Both the position numbers and the translations under genes were made by a program. The notes under the pieces are model-generated. The model searched no databases. It saw only the letters and a program-made list of their open reading frames with translations, and was not told where the DNA came from. This document shows positions 38,140 to 50,509 of a stretch of DNA of 64,000 nt, piece after piece. Source of the DNA: Acanthochromis polyacanthus (lineage: Eukaryota > Chordata > Actinopteri > Pomacentridae); the NCBI RefSeq assembly GCF_021347895.1, contig NC_067123.1:37497571-37561570 (forward strand), written 5' to 3'. The first letter of the stretch is position 1. Each line of letters opens with the position of its first letter.

Positions 38140-38978
38140 GTAAACGTTAATTTAAGCTCACAGGGCGACGTTCGGGTCCGTACGACAAGCTAGCACACGT
38201 AGCCGTTTAGCCGACAGCTAAGCTAAGATGGCGGTCAAATTATTTACATTAGCTCGTTGCTAGCAGCCAATGCTAACTTGCTAGTACGTCGCTCGTTTAT
38301 CGGTTAGCTGTAGTCGAGCTCGAAACAATTTTTCAATGTTCGTTAATGTGTTTGAGTGCGAAAGAGTTGCAGTATTTAATGTGGTGGTGTTTGCTGACAT
38401 CAACGACGTCAACGGTTATTTTTTTACTAACGATAATGCGGGTGTTGCATTGCTTTTACACGGTCGGAGAAGAAACAGCAAGCTAGAAAAAAATCTGTGG
38501 GGAAGCTTGATGAGCAGTTATTTTATAAACCTGAAATGCTGTTGTGAATGCTCTCTTGTTAATGTTTAATTGAAATTGTATGATGTTTTAGTTACTACCA
38601 AGGCAGTTCGTTGTTTACAATCGTTTGAAGCACCACTGTATTCGGGTTAGAGGGTTGTTGTTTAATAGGATCATGCAACAGGGTTATAAAAGTATATCCC
38701 CCGACTTGAAACGATATTCCCTGTCTGCATGTCAGCAGGCCTGCTCCAACAGTTGTCTGTCTAACTAACTGTTTATTGCCCAGATTTACAGGCTCCAGGC
38801 TGCATGCTTCATCTTGATGCACGTCGAAGTTGTGCAACCACGTTTACCAAATATATTTCCTAAACTATTTTCGTCAAATAGCTCTCTTGATTTGTTTTAA
38901 AGGAGCAATCTGATCTTAGTTCAAGTGCAACTTTGTGAAACGGCGAAGTTGCATTTGCATTCCAGATTGTGGTCAGTG

Positions 38979-39034
<56 letters not shown>

Positions 39035-39060
39035 GCCTTATTAATCCCGAGGGAAATTGA
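38979..39060. repeat. (GATA)n microsatellite with LINE tail
   Basis: About 13 uninterrupted GATA units are followed by TGCCTTATTAATCCCGAGGG and AAATTGAC, the 3' end of a minus-strand non-LTR element. It lies in the first clk2 intron. Confidence 0.8.
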
Positions 39061-39285
39061 CATGTTTCAAGCTGATTATTCAGTTAATTTTGGAGTCCAA
39101 CTGTCCCCTTCCTGAGTCTCACAAATCACTTGAGTCTGGCAGCAGTGAACAGCTGTTCCTCTAATAAAAAAATGCAATCAGGAGTTCCTTGAACTTCAAA
39201 TGTATTTTTGCACCACCTATGTTTGAAGCACCAATTTTATTTTATTCTTTGGAGAAATCACAGTAACGTTTTGTATGTCCTCCAG

Positions 39286-42200
39286 ATGCCTCATAACAGA
39301 CGGTACTCGTCTTCAGACAGAGACAGTCGAAGTAGCTACCAAGACCGCTACAGAGACAGAGACAGAGGACGAAGACATCGACACAGAAGATCCCCTACTT
39401 ACTCCTCCAGCAGTGACAGAGAGAGGGACCGAGACAGAAGGGGACGGGGACACAGACAAGAAGGAAGTTATGCACGCTCAAGGAGGTGTGTTCATGCAGA
39501 ATGTGAATGTTTTTTTAGGTTATTACTATGGCTGAAACGATTCCTCCGAGTCCGGACCCGGACTTCATCCTGTACAGACCCAGGCTGATAATAAATACAT
39601 TATAAGAGGATTTCAGATTTGATGGGATGCTTCTAATTTTAACCGACATGGCTTTCCTAGTGTTTGCGGCGTTTTGCAGCTCAGAGGATAAACTTTGAAG
39701 ACAGTTCAACATAGTCAGACTGTCTTTGCACAAGTCAGCTTGACAGAACCTAAAACCTCAGTCAGAGTTACCAGGTATGAAGGTTGTTATTAACTTAATA
39801 TATTCAAAAATGATATTGTATTGAAGTGCATGTAGGTCTGACACTATCTCATAGTGAAGGAAATCATTTTAATTCCAAGTAAAAGTGAAACTAAAGTTAA
39901 TGATTGAACATTCTGTGTAATTAAAACCAATAATCTTTTTTTTTTTACTTGTGTTCTATCAGCTGCAGTACCAACAGTTTTAACAGACCAAACATAGAAA
40001 CACATTGTGTGGTTTCTGCATTAACTAAATACATGTAGGTTCCCATGACTTTGAGTTTTAGTTGAATACCCCTTTACTATACCACACATGTACAATACAG
40101 CTGTACTATACTATATATACAGTATGTACAATACACCGCATGTGTTCTGCCGGGACAATTATTTCTATTGCACTTCCACTTTTGATGCTGTAGCGGAATC
40201 CGATTACTCGATTAATCGCCAGAATAATTGATAGAATGCTCGATTACTAAAATTATCGATAGCTGCAGCCCCAGTTCTTACGCTGTGACTGTATGCTACA
40301 CTATCAGGACTTGAAATGCCATCTTTAAGTTTGGTTTGTTAGGTTTTAATGCGTACCTCTGTCCACTTATTCAGTCGCAGCTATGACAATCGCTCAACGG
40401 AACACCGACCGTTTGACCGGAGATACTGCGAAGGATACAGACGCTTGGATCAGAGCCGAGATCGAGACCGCGACAGAGAGAGGGAGCCACACGGAGCGGC
40501 CGAAAGTTACTATCCACGGGACTTCTCGCCAAACATGTACGACTACCGGCGCGGCCGCGAGAGGGAGCGCGAACGGGACGAGTCGTATCGGCGGAAAGGC
40601 AGCAGGCGTAAGCACAAACGAAGGCGGCGTAGAACCAGGTCCTATAGCCCATCCTCCTCGGTGAGTACAGCCAGACCTGAGATTGTGTTTTACCTCTCCT
40701 CTTCCTCTCTCTTTCCACCTCCTTTTTCTTTTCACTCAGCTCTTTCTGTCTCTGTCTCTCCCTAACCACTTCCTTTTTGCAGCCCCTGGACTTGGTAAGT
40801 AGTACAATCTTTATGATTTGTTTATGTTCTTTCAGAGGGATTTTTGTTTGTTTGTTTGTTTAAGTTGGTTTGGTTAAATTGGCATTTTTTTGGCAGAACA
40901 GTTTCATTTTTATGTGTTCATAACACACATTTGCCATGGCTTTCCTAACATTACGCTTTGAAAGTGTAGTTACACCTAGTCACACTTAATTCTGGGTCTC
41001 GGGGCACTGCCTTCCATAAATTTTGTCTTTTTTATTGCTGTTGAAAAAGCCAGAAATGTCTTTGACAGCAGTTGTTTGGCTATGTGTAAATTTTAGTGAA
41101 GACTGACAGAAAAAAAATGAAACTGTTCTACCAAACATGATGCAAAACTTACATTTTCATTGAAATCATATTTTTATAAGATGTTACTGGCATTTAAAAT
41201 GACTTGATTTTTGAAATGTTAATTTGTGTGGGGTACGTTTAACCACACCTACTAAGTATTATACATGTAAGTGAGCAAGGAGTTGAATTTTAGTAAAAAT
41301 CTTTTTTTTTCCTGCTTGAAAACATTTGGTCCTGGCATTTTATCCTCCATCTTAGTTTATCCTAGGTCAGTTTTGAATTAGCTATGCTACTGTCTTAATT
41401 GGTTTTGCGTTGATGAATGGATATGCCAGTTGCTTCCTTGTTTGTAAGCAGCTGTGGTTTAAAGGTAGAGGGGGGAGAGGAGCAGAGGACAACATGTGAT
41501 CTTTGACTTGTTCCCTTGCACTATATCCCTATCGTTATATATTTCCTTCACGTGGTGTCATGCGTGATTCGCCCCATGACCACGAAACCCACCTACAACC
41601 ACAACTACATCAACTACAACCAACGCCACCCTCCTCCTCCCTCCTCATCTACCTGTGCCGCCCGACGCCATGGCTGCGGTTGCCCCTGAAACCCCCCTGT
41701 CCCCTCCGGTCGTGTTGTGACCTGCTGATGGTGGTTTGGGTGCGAAAACAGCGGAGCGACAGCCGGACGCGGGCACTGAGTGTGAGGGACGACGAGGAAG
41801 GGCACCTGATCTGTCGGAGTGGGGACGTCCTGCAAGAGAGATGTACTCACTGCCACTACTCTATCGTAACCCTTCTCCATATGAGTATTAAAGCATAGAG
41901 CATTTACATGACATGGGAGTGCCTGATGATGATGATGATGCCTTGCTAGAATGCTCTCCGCTCTAGCTGAAATAGCAGGGTGGACTGCAAAGAATCTTGA
42001 AGATTTTGAGAGGGACTTTAGATAAATTCTGCTTTTTTTTGTTTTAGGATTTTAAGCTGTGGAGCATTTTCTATGTTTCACCGGTTACTTGACTTTCCTA
42101 AACATAGAATCTCATTTGCAGCTGTTTGTTTCTGTTGTACTTTAGCTTTAATCTCAGTTACAGTTTTGAATCTGTAACTTAAGCTAGCTATTTCCCACAG

Positions 42201-45200
42201 TGAGGGTCTTAGGGGTTTTTTGCAGTAGACAGCTCACATGCACATCACTTCTTTAGTCGTTTTCATTAGGATTAGCACACCCAGCACACATATAAACACT
42301 TCTACATTTCACACTTCCTCTAAGAATGCATCACATGTCCTAGGAATACTAATTGGTTTTAATTTTTTCCGTTTTATACATTACACTTCACAGAGACGGT
42401 CACATCTTGAAAGGATGTGCCCTCATTTTCGATGACTGCAAATTGGTCGTCAAAGGAAGGGAGTGCTTTATGTTTGCCCCCTTACTTTGTATCCTAGTGC
42501 CGTTGATTCAGTCGTAGACTACCTCAAAGTGTTTTCAGCCTGCCAGATTGAATAGGCAGCGTTTTGAAAAGGGGATGGGCGTTAGCAGGGATTCGCCTGT
42601 CTACACTTTTGTATTATGTATTCATGCTCGAGTCCACATGTCTAATGCTCCTGTTCTTTCTTTCCCCACTCTCCTTCTCTCTTCCTTTTCTCTCTGTGTT
42701 GTGTTGCAGATGAGATTGTCAGCACTTTGGGAGAAGGCACCTTTGGGAGGGTGATGCAATGCATTGACCATCGCAGGTGTGTGCCAACTTACACTGAAAA
42801 AACAACAGCTGTCATCCTCTGGAGGTCTTATTTGCAAAACCCCTAGAAGGGAATAGTCGTTCAGTGTTTGATTTTCAGAAGAAAACGTCTTTGTGTCACT
42901 CCTTGGGCCAAATAGGGTTTGGATAAGAGCATTAAACATGGACTGTTGTTGCTGTTATTTACTGCTTCCAGCCAGTGGAGTAAAAACTACTCTGTCAAAG
43001 TTTCCATCTTTCTTTCTGCTGCCTTTGTTGATCACATGGTGCAGAGAAATCAGCTCTGCTCTGCCTTAGCCTTGTGTTACTCTGAGGCTCCATGAAAACT
43101 GCACTGTTTTTGCCTCTTTTTTTGTGGCAGATTTTTTTCTCTTGTGACAGAGTTTGAAATATACGTCAAACAAGTGCATTTTATTAGTTAGCGCTGCTAC
43201 ATAATGACATGCAGTGATACTTTACTAATGTTCTGGAGCTGCTGTCAGGAGTGTCTTCTATTTCCCCATCCTATAAATACCATGAATGTTAGAGTCTTTG
43301 CTCTTATAGTAAGGCACATAGCTGTTATGTTTTATCTTGAACTGAACAGGTCATGTTAGTTTGGTGTCTGGCATTGAGTGTAACAGACAAACTTGTTTGG
43401 ATTCTGTGTTTGTCTACACGCCCTGAAGTGACAAGTACATACAAAGTAATTTGTTTTGTGTTTGATTTCAGGGGAGGAGCCCATGTTGCTCTGAAAATTA
43501 TCAAGAATGTGGAGAAATACAAGGAAGCAGCTCGCCTGGAGATTAATGTACTGGAGAAGATCAATGAAAAGGATCCTGACAACAAATTGTGAGTTCTGAT
43601 TGAGTTCTGTGCTACTGCTAAAAAACAGACACTTTATCCAAGCGTCATGACTGAAACATTTACTAGTTCTGTAATTAAACGTCACTAAACTAGCTTAGCT
43701 CATTTCAGTGTGTTATAATCAGTTCCTTTAAAGCTGCGTTGTTTTGCTTTTGTATCAGTGAAATTGTGTTGACATAAATGATCTGCAACGTTTTTGCTAA
43801 ACCTCCCATATTTTGCTTCCCTTGCAGCTTGTGTGTACAGATGTATGACTGGTTTGACTACCACGGTCACATGTGCATCTCGTTTGAGCTTCTAGCTCTG
43901 AGCACTTTCGACTTTCTAAAGGAAAACAACTACCTGCCGTATTCAATTGGCCAAGTCAGACACATGGCCTACCAGATCTGTCTTGCTGTGAAGTGTAAGT
44001 TATTTTTATCGTATAAGAAATGTATGGATAAGAGCCTTGGATGAATAGGGTTAAGAATATAATTACCTGTGACCTTTTATGTTTGAAATTTTCCATTTTT
44101 ATAGTAATTTTTCCTTAATGTCCTTGAAAATTGTTATCCCAGAAACACACTCTGAGGCATTAATGTCTCTGAATCAGCAGCCTACATGTGAAGCACTGAA
44201 TAAAATCATTTGGTGTTTGTGTTAGACTGCCCTAATCACACGGAGACTTATCACTGTTGGCTTATCAGTTCATTTACTGTTAAATGTGCAACACTGAATA
44301 AACCATTTTTTTTCCCTCCACAGTTCTCCATGACAATAAGCTGACGCATACGGACCTGAAGCCTGAGAACATCCTGTTTGTTAACTCAGACTTCACAATG
44401 TCCTACAATGTAGAGAAGGTAAGAAGAATTAGAATGCAGAGGATAAATATGAGAACATTTTTTGTTGGTAGGTCCAAACCTGAACAGCCAGAATTACTTT
44501 CAGATCACTCGCTGGTCAGTTTCATTTAAAATTCACCAGATTTCTTGCAAGTGGAGGAAAATGTTGCCACTAGATATTGCTTAATGGTCTCATGAATAAA
44601 TAGGAAATACCCATTGCTGTTTTTCTTTGGCAAAGTAAGACTGTTTGTGTATTGAATATCTACTATGACACAAAATCTGCAAGACAAGATATAGTTCCTT
44701 TGAGAGTAACAAACTTGTCTTTTGTCATCAGAAATCATTTTAAGCTGAATAACTGTGCTGTCTTTCTTGCAGAAACGAGAGGAGCGGACTGTGAAGAGCA
44801 CAGCAGTACGTGTGGTGGATTTCGGCAGTGCCACTTTTGACCACGAGCACCACAGCACCATAGTGTCCACGCGGCATTATCGAGCTCCGGAGGTCATACT
44901 AGGTAGGAATGACTGCAGGTGTGGAGTTACATGGGTGTGAATGATTCACACCAATCAAAGGCCCAAGTATTCAACATCACAATCAGTCCAGAGATGAACG
45001 ACTGTATCAGCTGACACGAGTCTGTCGTTCATACTTCACTCTTAAGATCAAAGATTTTCCTGGAAGTTTTGGCACCGACTGTGTTGTACAAGTTGAAACA
45101 AGTCCAGCTCAGCATCGCCACCCTGATTTCCCTGCTGAGAAAAATATTTAAGGTGCCTCATTGTGCCAAGAAATAGATCGTATCTCTGTGCTTCTGAATT

Positions 45201-46715
45201 GCTTTCCATCAGCATTACTCTAAGTCACTGTCTGGAAGCAGCAGGTGTGGCAGTAAATGGATTCTGGTTGTTTTGAGGTGTACAAATTAACATCCTGCTT
45301 TTAGTTAATATATAGCCGCTCGCTGGGTTTCAGTTATTATTGGAAGTGCACTGCATTCTAGATCTATACTTGAATGCCTTTTGAAGCTAAAATCCTGAAT
45401 CAATTGAAGCATTTCATGTGACACCAGCAAGTATTAACCCAAATCTGGTGTACTTTTCACATAAAATGCATTTTCCTAAGCGTATTCATGGACACATAAC
45501 ATGTTTCTGTCTTTCAGAACTTGGCTGGAGTCATCCCTGTGATGTGTGGAGTATTGGCTGTATCCTGTTTGAGTACTACTTGGGCTTCACCTTGTTTCAG
45601 GTAAACAGAAGTGCTTAAGTTGCAAGTGTAGTAGTCTTCAGTAAATCCAGCAGTCAAGCTGTCTGTCAACCTGAGAAGTCATTAAAGTCAATAAAAAGTC
45701 ACACTCTTCTGAAGACGCTTGGCGCTTGGGAGTGGTTTGGAGGTGCAGCATCTTTTTTTTTTCCAGCTGAAGCGCTTTGTTTAGTAGGCTGCAGAGTGCG
45801 TGCAGAAATAATGTGTTGCAAATACCGATCAGGTGGCTCAGCTGACTGCTGCTTACCTGGTAGACCCATATTGACCTAAATGTTTCTCCAAGCATTATTT
45901 TTTATTATGTGGCAGTAACATGGATATTTAGAGACCAGCTTCATTCACTTTTCCTTCATTGTCACATAGCAGTTTTTCAGTACTTCTACAAATTTATTAT
46001 TTCCATTATTCTCTTTCTCACTGAATCATGGTTGGTTTTTTATTTCTCTCAGACTCATGACAACAGGGAGCATTTGGCCATGATGGAGAGAATCCTGGGA
46101 CCAGTGCCCTCGAGGATGATTCGTAAGACCAGGTATGAACACCTTACACAAACATAGATAAGAATCCGAACAAACTGCACGTGAAATCACCTTCATAGAG
46201 AAAACAACATGCACGTGCTGTACGCTGCTGACGCTGACTGTCTTCTACCCTCAGGAAGCAGAAATATTTTTATCGTGGCCGTCTGGATTGGGATGAGAGC
46301 TCCTCGGCAGGGAAATATGTCAGAGAAAACTGCAAGCCCTTACGGGTAAGATAAGTAGGAGAGGAATGAAAATGATTATTAGCCGTGCCTGAAACTGATA
46401 ATACTGCATTGTACTGAAGCAACAATGGTATCTTTTGTTTTGTACTGGAGTTTCTCTCTGAACAGTCTCTAAATATTCCTGCTTATTTGTTCCTTTCGTT
46501 TTTGTTTCCCTGTCGGTCTGTTCCATCAGCGGTATCTGCTGTCAGAGGCAGAGGAGCACCACCAGTTGTTTGACCTCATTGAAAGCATGTTGGAATATGA
46601 GCCTTCCAAGAGGCTGGTGCTGGCCGATTCCCTCAAACACCCTTTCTTTGAGAACGGGGGCAGTGAGGCAACAGGCAGCAAGACCTGGGAGGGCAACCGG
46701 GACATCAGCCGGTGA
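39286..46715 (+). CDS. clk2: CDC-like kinase 2 (about 532 aa)
   Basis: A LAMMER-family dual-specificity kinase that phosphorylates SR splicing factors in the nucleus. Exons: 39286-39485, 40381-40660, 40783-40794 (microexon), 41752-41842, 42710-42776, 43472-43588, 43828-43994, 44324-44418, 44773-44902, 45518-45600, 46053-46132, 46255-46345, 46530-46715; total 1599 nt in one frame. The N-terminus is an RS/RD-rich region starting [15 protein letters not shown]. The kinase domain shows GEGTFGRV (glycine loop), ALKIIK (catalytic Lys), [11 protein letters not shown] (catalytic loop), [10 protein letters not shown] (DFG), [12 protein letters not shown], the family signature [12 protein letters not shown], and [18 protein letters not shown]. 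It ends NRDISR as in human CLK2, which separates it from CLK1, CLK3 and CLK4. The donor after LQERY is an unusual GTACTC. A hAT-like MITE and a dispersed repeat lie in its introns. Fish may have two clk2 copies; which one this is cannot be told. Confidence 0.95.
39528..40275. mobile_element. hAT-like MITE (CGATTAATCG type)
   Basis: The left end reads GGCTGAAACGATTCCTCC, and the complement of the right end reads GGGGCTGCAGCTATCGATAA. The right part carries TCCGATTACTCGATTAATCG, typical of a very common fish hAT MITE. No target duplication was confirmed. Intron of clk2. Confidence 0.45.
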
Positions 46716-47900
46716 CCCACGAGACTCCAAAGACTGAATGACAGAGGAGATCAAGTCCTTTCTATGTGGAGCAGCTGAGCTGTTGAATGAACCCAAGGCC
46801 TCAGAGGTTTTCTGTTTGTCTTTAAAGCATGGACACCTAAACTTCTTGCTCCTCCACCTTGCCCCTCTGACGTCCACCACCACAGCCACAAGAGACCAAA
46901 ATATAAACCACAGAAGACTGGAAAAGAGGCAGATGAATCTTTTCTAGTGGTCACCGCCTCGGTAGAGACCGAGAAATCTTAAATGGAAGATTGTTTATAT
47001 CCAAAGTAGCCCTCTATGCAGCTCCTGTCTTCCTTTTGACTTCTGAACCAACTTCCCTCCTTCCGTCCGCCCGTCTGTAGTTTTCATCAGCATGTAAAGA
47101 AAGAAATAGTTCACTTCTCTAAGGTAATCAGCACTACTACAGCCAGTCATAGAGCAACAACTCAGTTTTGGAGAAGGAATGTCTTCCGATTCTGAAGTCC
47201 TAGGAAAGAGTAAAAAGGAGATGGAGCTGTATATGCAGCGCAGGTCCTCACCCACATAGTTTTAAACATGAAAACATGCAAGGTATTCTATGAATCTAAC
47301 ATCAGGTCATTGGAATTGAATATCATATTTCTTTGGAATTTGCAAGTATCTCCAGCAGAGACCACCGTCTCAAAGTTTTGTTTACGTTGTCATGTGAGCA
47401 CTTGCATATGATTTTTCATGTTTCTTATTTTATGTATAAAAGGAATTTCCCATATATGGAGACTCTGAATCTCCGGTCGATGGGCCTGTTGTTATTCGCC
47501 AGTGAGATGATAATGGTGACGGACACTCCAGTCACACAGGCCTCTGTGGCCTGTCTTATTGATAAATATATACGTTAATGTTTTGCAATGCTTTCTGGGT
47601 GTGAGTGTGTGTGTGTGCGCATGTAGAGGTGTGGATGGAGTGGGTGACACGTCCATGTCTTGCTCATTGGTTTAGCATTAGTCATGGGAACATTCTCGTA
47701 CATTTTAACACAAGAAACTGCCTTTTCCATGTTTGACGTGGTCAGACCTGAAGTCTCTCCATTGAGGTTAAGCACACAGCTCCTGGTGACAGTATTTATT
47801 GAGTTCTAATAGGTCATAGTCCCCACCGCCCACCTGTACATGACTTGTTTTTTGTATGAAATTAAAGCGTATAAAACTGTATATATGTATTATTGTGTAG
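46716..47900 (+). other. clk2: clk2 3' untranslated region
   Basis: No coding after the stop. An ATTAAA at 47861-47866 is the likely poly(A) signal, giving a UTR of about 1.17 kb; another ATTAAA follows near 47902. It contains a short GT-rich run near 47600. Confidence 0.6.
47861..47866 (+). promoter_or_regulatory. clk2: Candidate poly(A) signal of clk2
   Basis: This is an ATTAAA variant hexamer on the coding strand, in an AT-rich setting downstream of the clk2 stop, with a second ATTAAA about 40 bp later. Confidence 0.45.
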
Positions 47901-48356
47901 AATTAAAGTCCTCCTTGCCAAAGGCTTATGGTGCTCTCAGTATCAGTTTGGGCCTCTGGTAGCTAAACGGAGGCATTCTGTCTTTTAATAATGCGTGTCT
48001 GAGTCCATCTCTTACCTCACTGCTGGGTGATGTGCGTAGAGATTACATCTGAGGTGCTTGAGTGAACAAAAGTAATAGTGACGATAATTTTATTTTTAGA
48101 GAAGGCCTTAAGAAACCTTACGAAACAAACACAAAAAAAATTCATTCAAATTTGCCCGTAAACCTTTGGAAAGATGTCATCTGTTGCTCAGCATGCAGTT
48201 CAGTATATCACTGAGTCTCAAACTGTCCTTTTACATTTTGATTAGGCTTTTTTCAAAATTGGCTTTTTCACAGAATATAGTTACTAAACTTTGATAGAAT
48301 GATTTTCTAAAACCCAACCGGTGCCTACCATTAGGCATTCTTTAGCCAGTCACATG

Positions 48357-50509
48357 CAGGGGTGGACTGGACATCTGGCAAACTGGGCACTGTCCTGGTG
48401 GGGCTGGTCAACAGGTTCCCCCGGACCTGTAATCAGTAAATTGTAATGACATTTTAAATATCACGGGTCGCTTCTATTATGCCGGCACAGCTTTTCCTGT
48501 GTTTACGTCATTGGTTATCAGCTCAGGAAACACACAGACCAATTGCATACAAATTAAGGCATCCCACGTTCAGAAAACAGTTTAGAGGCAAAGGGCAGAG
48601 AAGAGGATAGAGTAGATGGAAAAACAAATAACGCGACACCGTGCTCCCATCCGTGATCGGTTGGCCACCCCGTGTGCTCCGCCAAAAATTCGTTGTAAAT
48701 TTACATTACTGATACTCCGATTTCCGACGCTCCTGAACACAACTTCGTTGTCCGACTGCATCTGAATGCATCAACGACGTTAGTTTGATCTTTTGACTGT
48801 ATTTCGTTTGGATTTGAAGAAGCTTTGAAGACGTTTCCTGATGTCGGAGGAGAAGACGAGCAGCTTTGCACCTTTGCGGTAAGAAGACTGTGGCCGTTTT
48901 TCAGTACCTAACTGTCTGTACCTGCGTTCTCACATACTCGTGAAACGTCATCATCAAGACTGCATTGGACCAGACTAGTGAATCCATAGATAAATATATA
49001 TCTGTGGCTGCAGCTCTCAGGGTACAGGACTTTGTTAGAGGAAGTCAGACACAGTCACACAGAGAAACATTAGAGCTCACTCTGAAACGGAACTACAGCT
49101 CTGTGTCTTGTAGAAGATTTATTTTCAAAGCCACATGTGTGACGGTAATAATCCGTGCCAGAGCAGACCTCATTAGCACTTCCGTGAAGTCGGGTAACTT
49201 CCGGTCACTCCAGGGATGCTGTTGTCAGTCTGATAACACCAAGCAGCCACCTGGACAGCCAATAGGAACACAGCTTACTGGAAGTCCAGAGGGCTGGCTT
49301 AGTGAAGGAAATTTAGTTTAAAGTTGAAGCAGAAAGTTAACAAAGAAAGTTGAAAACCACCTTCTGATCCCTGAAATGTCTGAGTTTTCACACAAAGAAC
49401 GCCTGAACATGTCAGACTGGTTCCATAGTAGAACCTTCACTGTAAAAACGTCACAGTACGGTGTGTTGCTCAAAAAACATTACGACCTAGGGTCGCCGCA
49501 GAGTGACATAAAAACAGGACAAACACTGGTTTTCAGGGGATTATGAGGCTATTTATTTGAAAGAGTAAGTTTACAACAACACAACATGTGAGCAGAAAAA
49601 TCACAAAGTCTGTTTTTAGTTCAGCTGAAAATATTAGTTTTTGTCTTTTTTATTGACCAACCTTTCAGGAAGTAGATGAAGAATAATTAAAGCTCTCATG
49701 CAAATGTGAAACTTATTTTGGATCCTTTTGGAGAGTTTAATCTTAGAGTTTGTAAAGCTGTTGAGTTTTTAGAGTCACATGGATTGTTTTGACATTTAAT
49801 AACCGAGTCCTGAAATAAAATTACAGTTGTGGATTTCTGTCGTTTAGTCTGGACTAAACAAATAACAGCAGCATAAATCTTAAACGTCTTTATAAGGAGT
49901 CTGGATTGAGGTTTTTCACTTGATAATGATCAAAACAGTGTCTGTTGATGAGTAGGATCTACGTGTGGCTGGAGAACCCGGTGAAGTTTGAGAAGTCTCA
50001 TGGCGTTAATAACACCCTGGACACAGAGATGGTCCCGAAGTCCGACCACAAGGAGGAGGAGGAGACTCACATCCTCATTGTGGAGGGCTTCCTGCTTCAC
50101 ACCTACAGGCCTTTGATGGACGTGCTGAACCAACGTTACATTATTTCCATCCCATATAAAGAATGCAAAAAGAGACATATAGCTATACAGACATATAGCT
50201 ATCGCACTAATTCAGGTTTGACATTATGATGTTCTGGACCTTTGCTTTAATACATTTTCTCGGACTGGACCAGTTTGAATTTTAGTTGAATACCCTGCTC
50301 TACTGGATTGCAATTGTTTTTTTTCCCAACTTGTCAACCACTTTGTATAGGTCTCTAGGGATGGTTTTGAATTTTTGTTCTGAAAATCCGACCTCTCTGT
50401 CAGTTTTTTGTCATTCAAAAATTAGTGCTTGATTCGGTCAACTGATAATGTTGTGGGTCGGTCTCGGCCAAAAATGCCAGAGCTGATTTTTTGCCCCAGT
50501 CCACCCCTG
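48357..50509. mobile_element. hAT element with captured gene exon
   Basis: The ends CAGGGGTGGACTGG and its exact inverse CCAGTCCACCCCTG bound 2153 bp. The flanks are the perfect 8-bp duplication GTCACATG (48349-48356 and 50510-50517), as expected for hAT. No transposase is visible. The interior contains an nmrk2-like exon at 49956-50175 and a first-exon-like ATG with donor at 48841-48878 (MSEEKTSSFAPLR). It is therefore a non-autonomous, gene-fragment-bearing copy. Confidence 0.85.
49956..50175 (+). pseudogene. Nicotinamide riboside kinase 2 exon fragment
   Basis: Read on the + strand after an AG acceptor, the frame gives YVWLENPVKFEKSHGVNN, then THILIVEGFLLHTYRPLMD and RYIISIPYKECKKR. This matches the middle of vertebrate NMRK2, which phosphorylates nicotinamide riboside in NAD synthesis (human WLSSPQKFARAHG, THILLLEGFLLYSYKPL, RYFLTVPYEECK). 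The P-loop exon and the C-terminal exons are missing, so no kinase can be made. It lies inside the hAT element, so it is a captured copy and not a gene. Confidence 0.85.

Noticed and set aside
40349..40765. Alternative frames across the clk2 RS-rich exon
   Set aside because: The frame continuing from 39286-39485 gives the DRRYC and [10 protein letters not shown] features of CLK2; the others give no family match.
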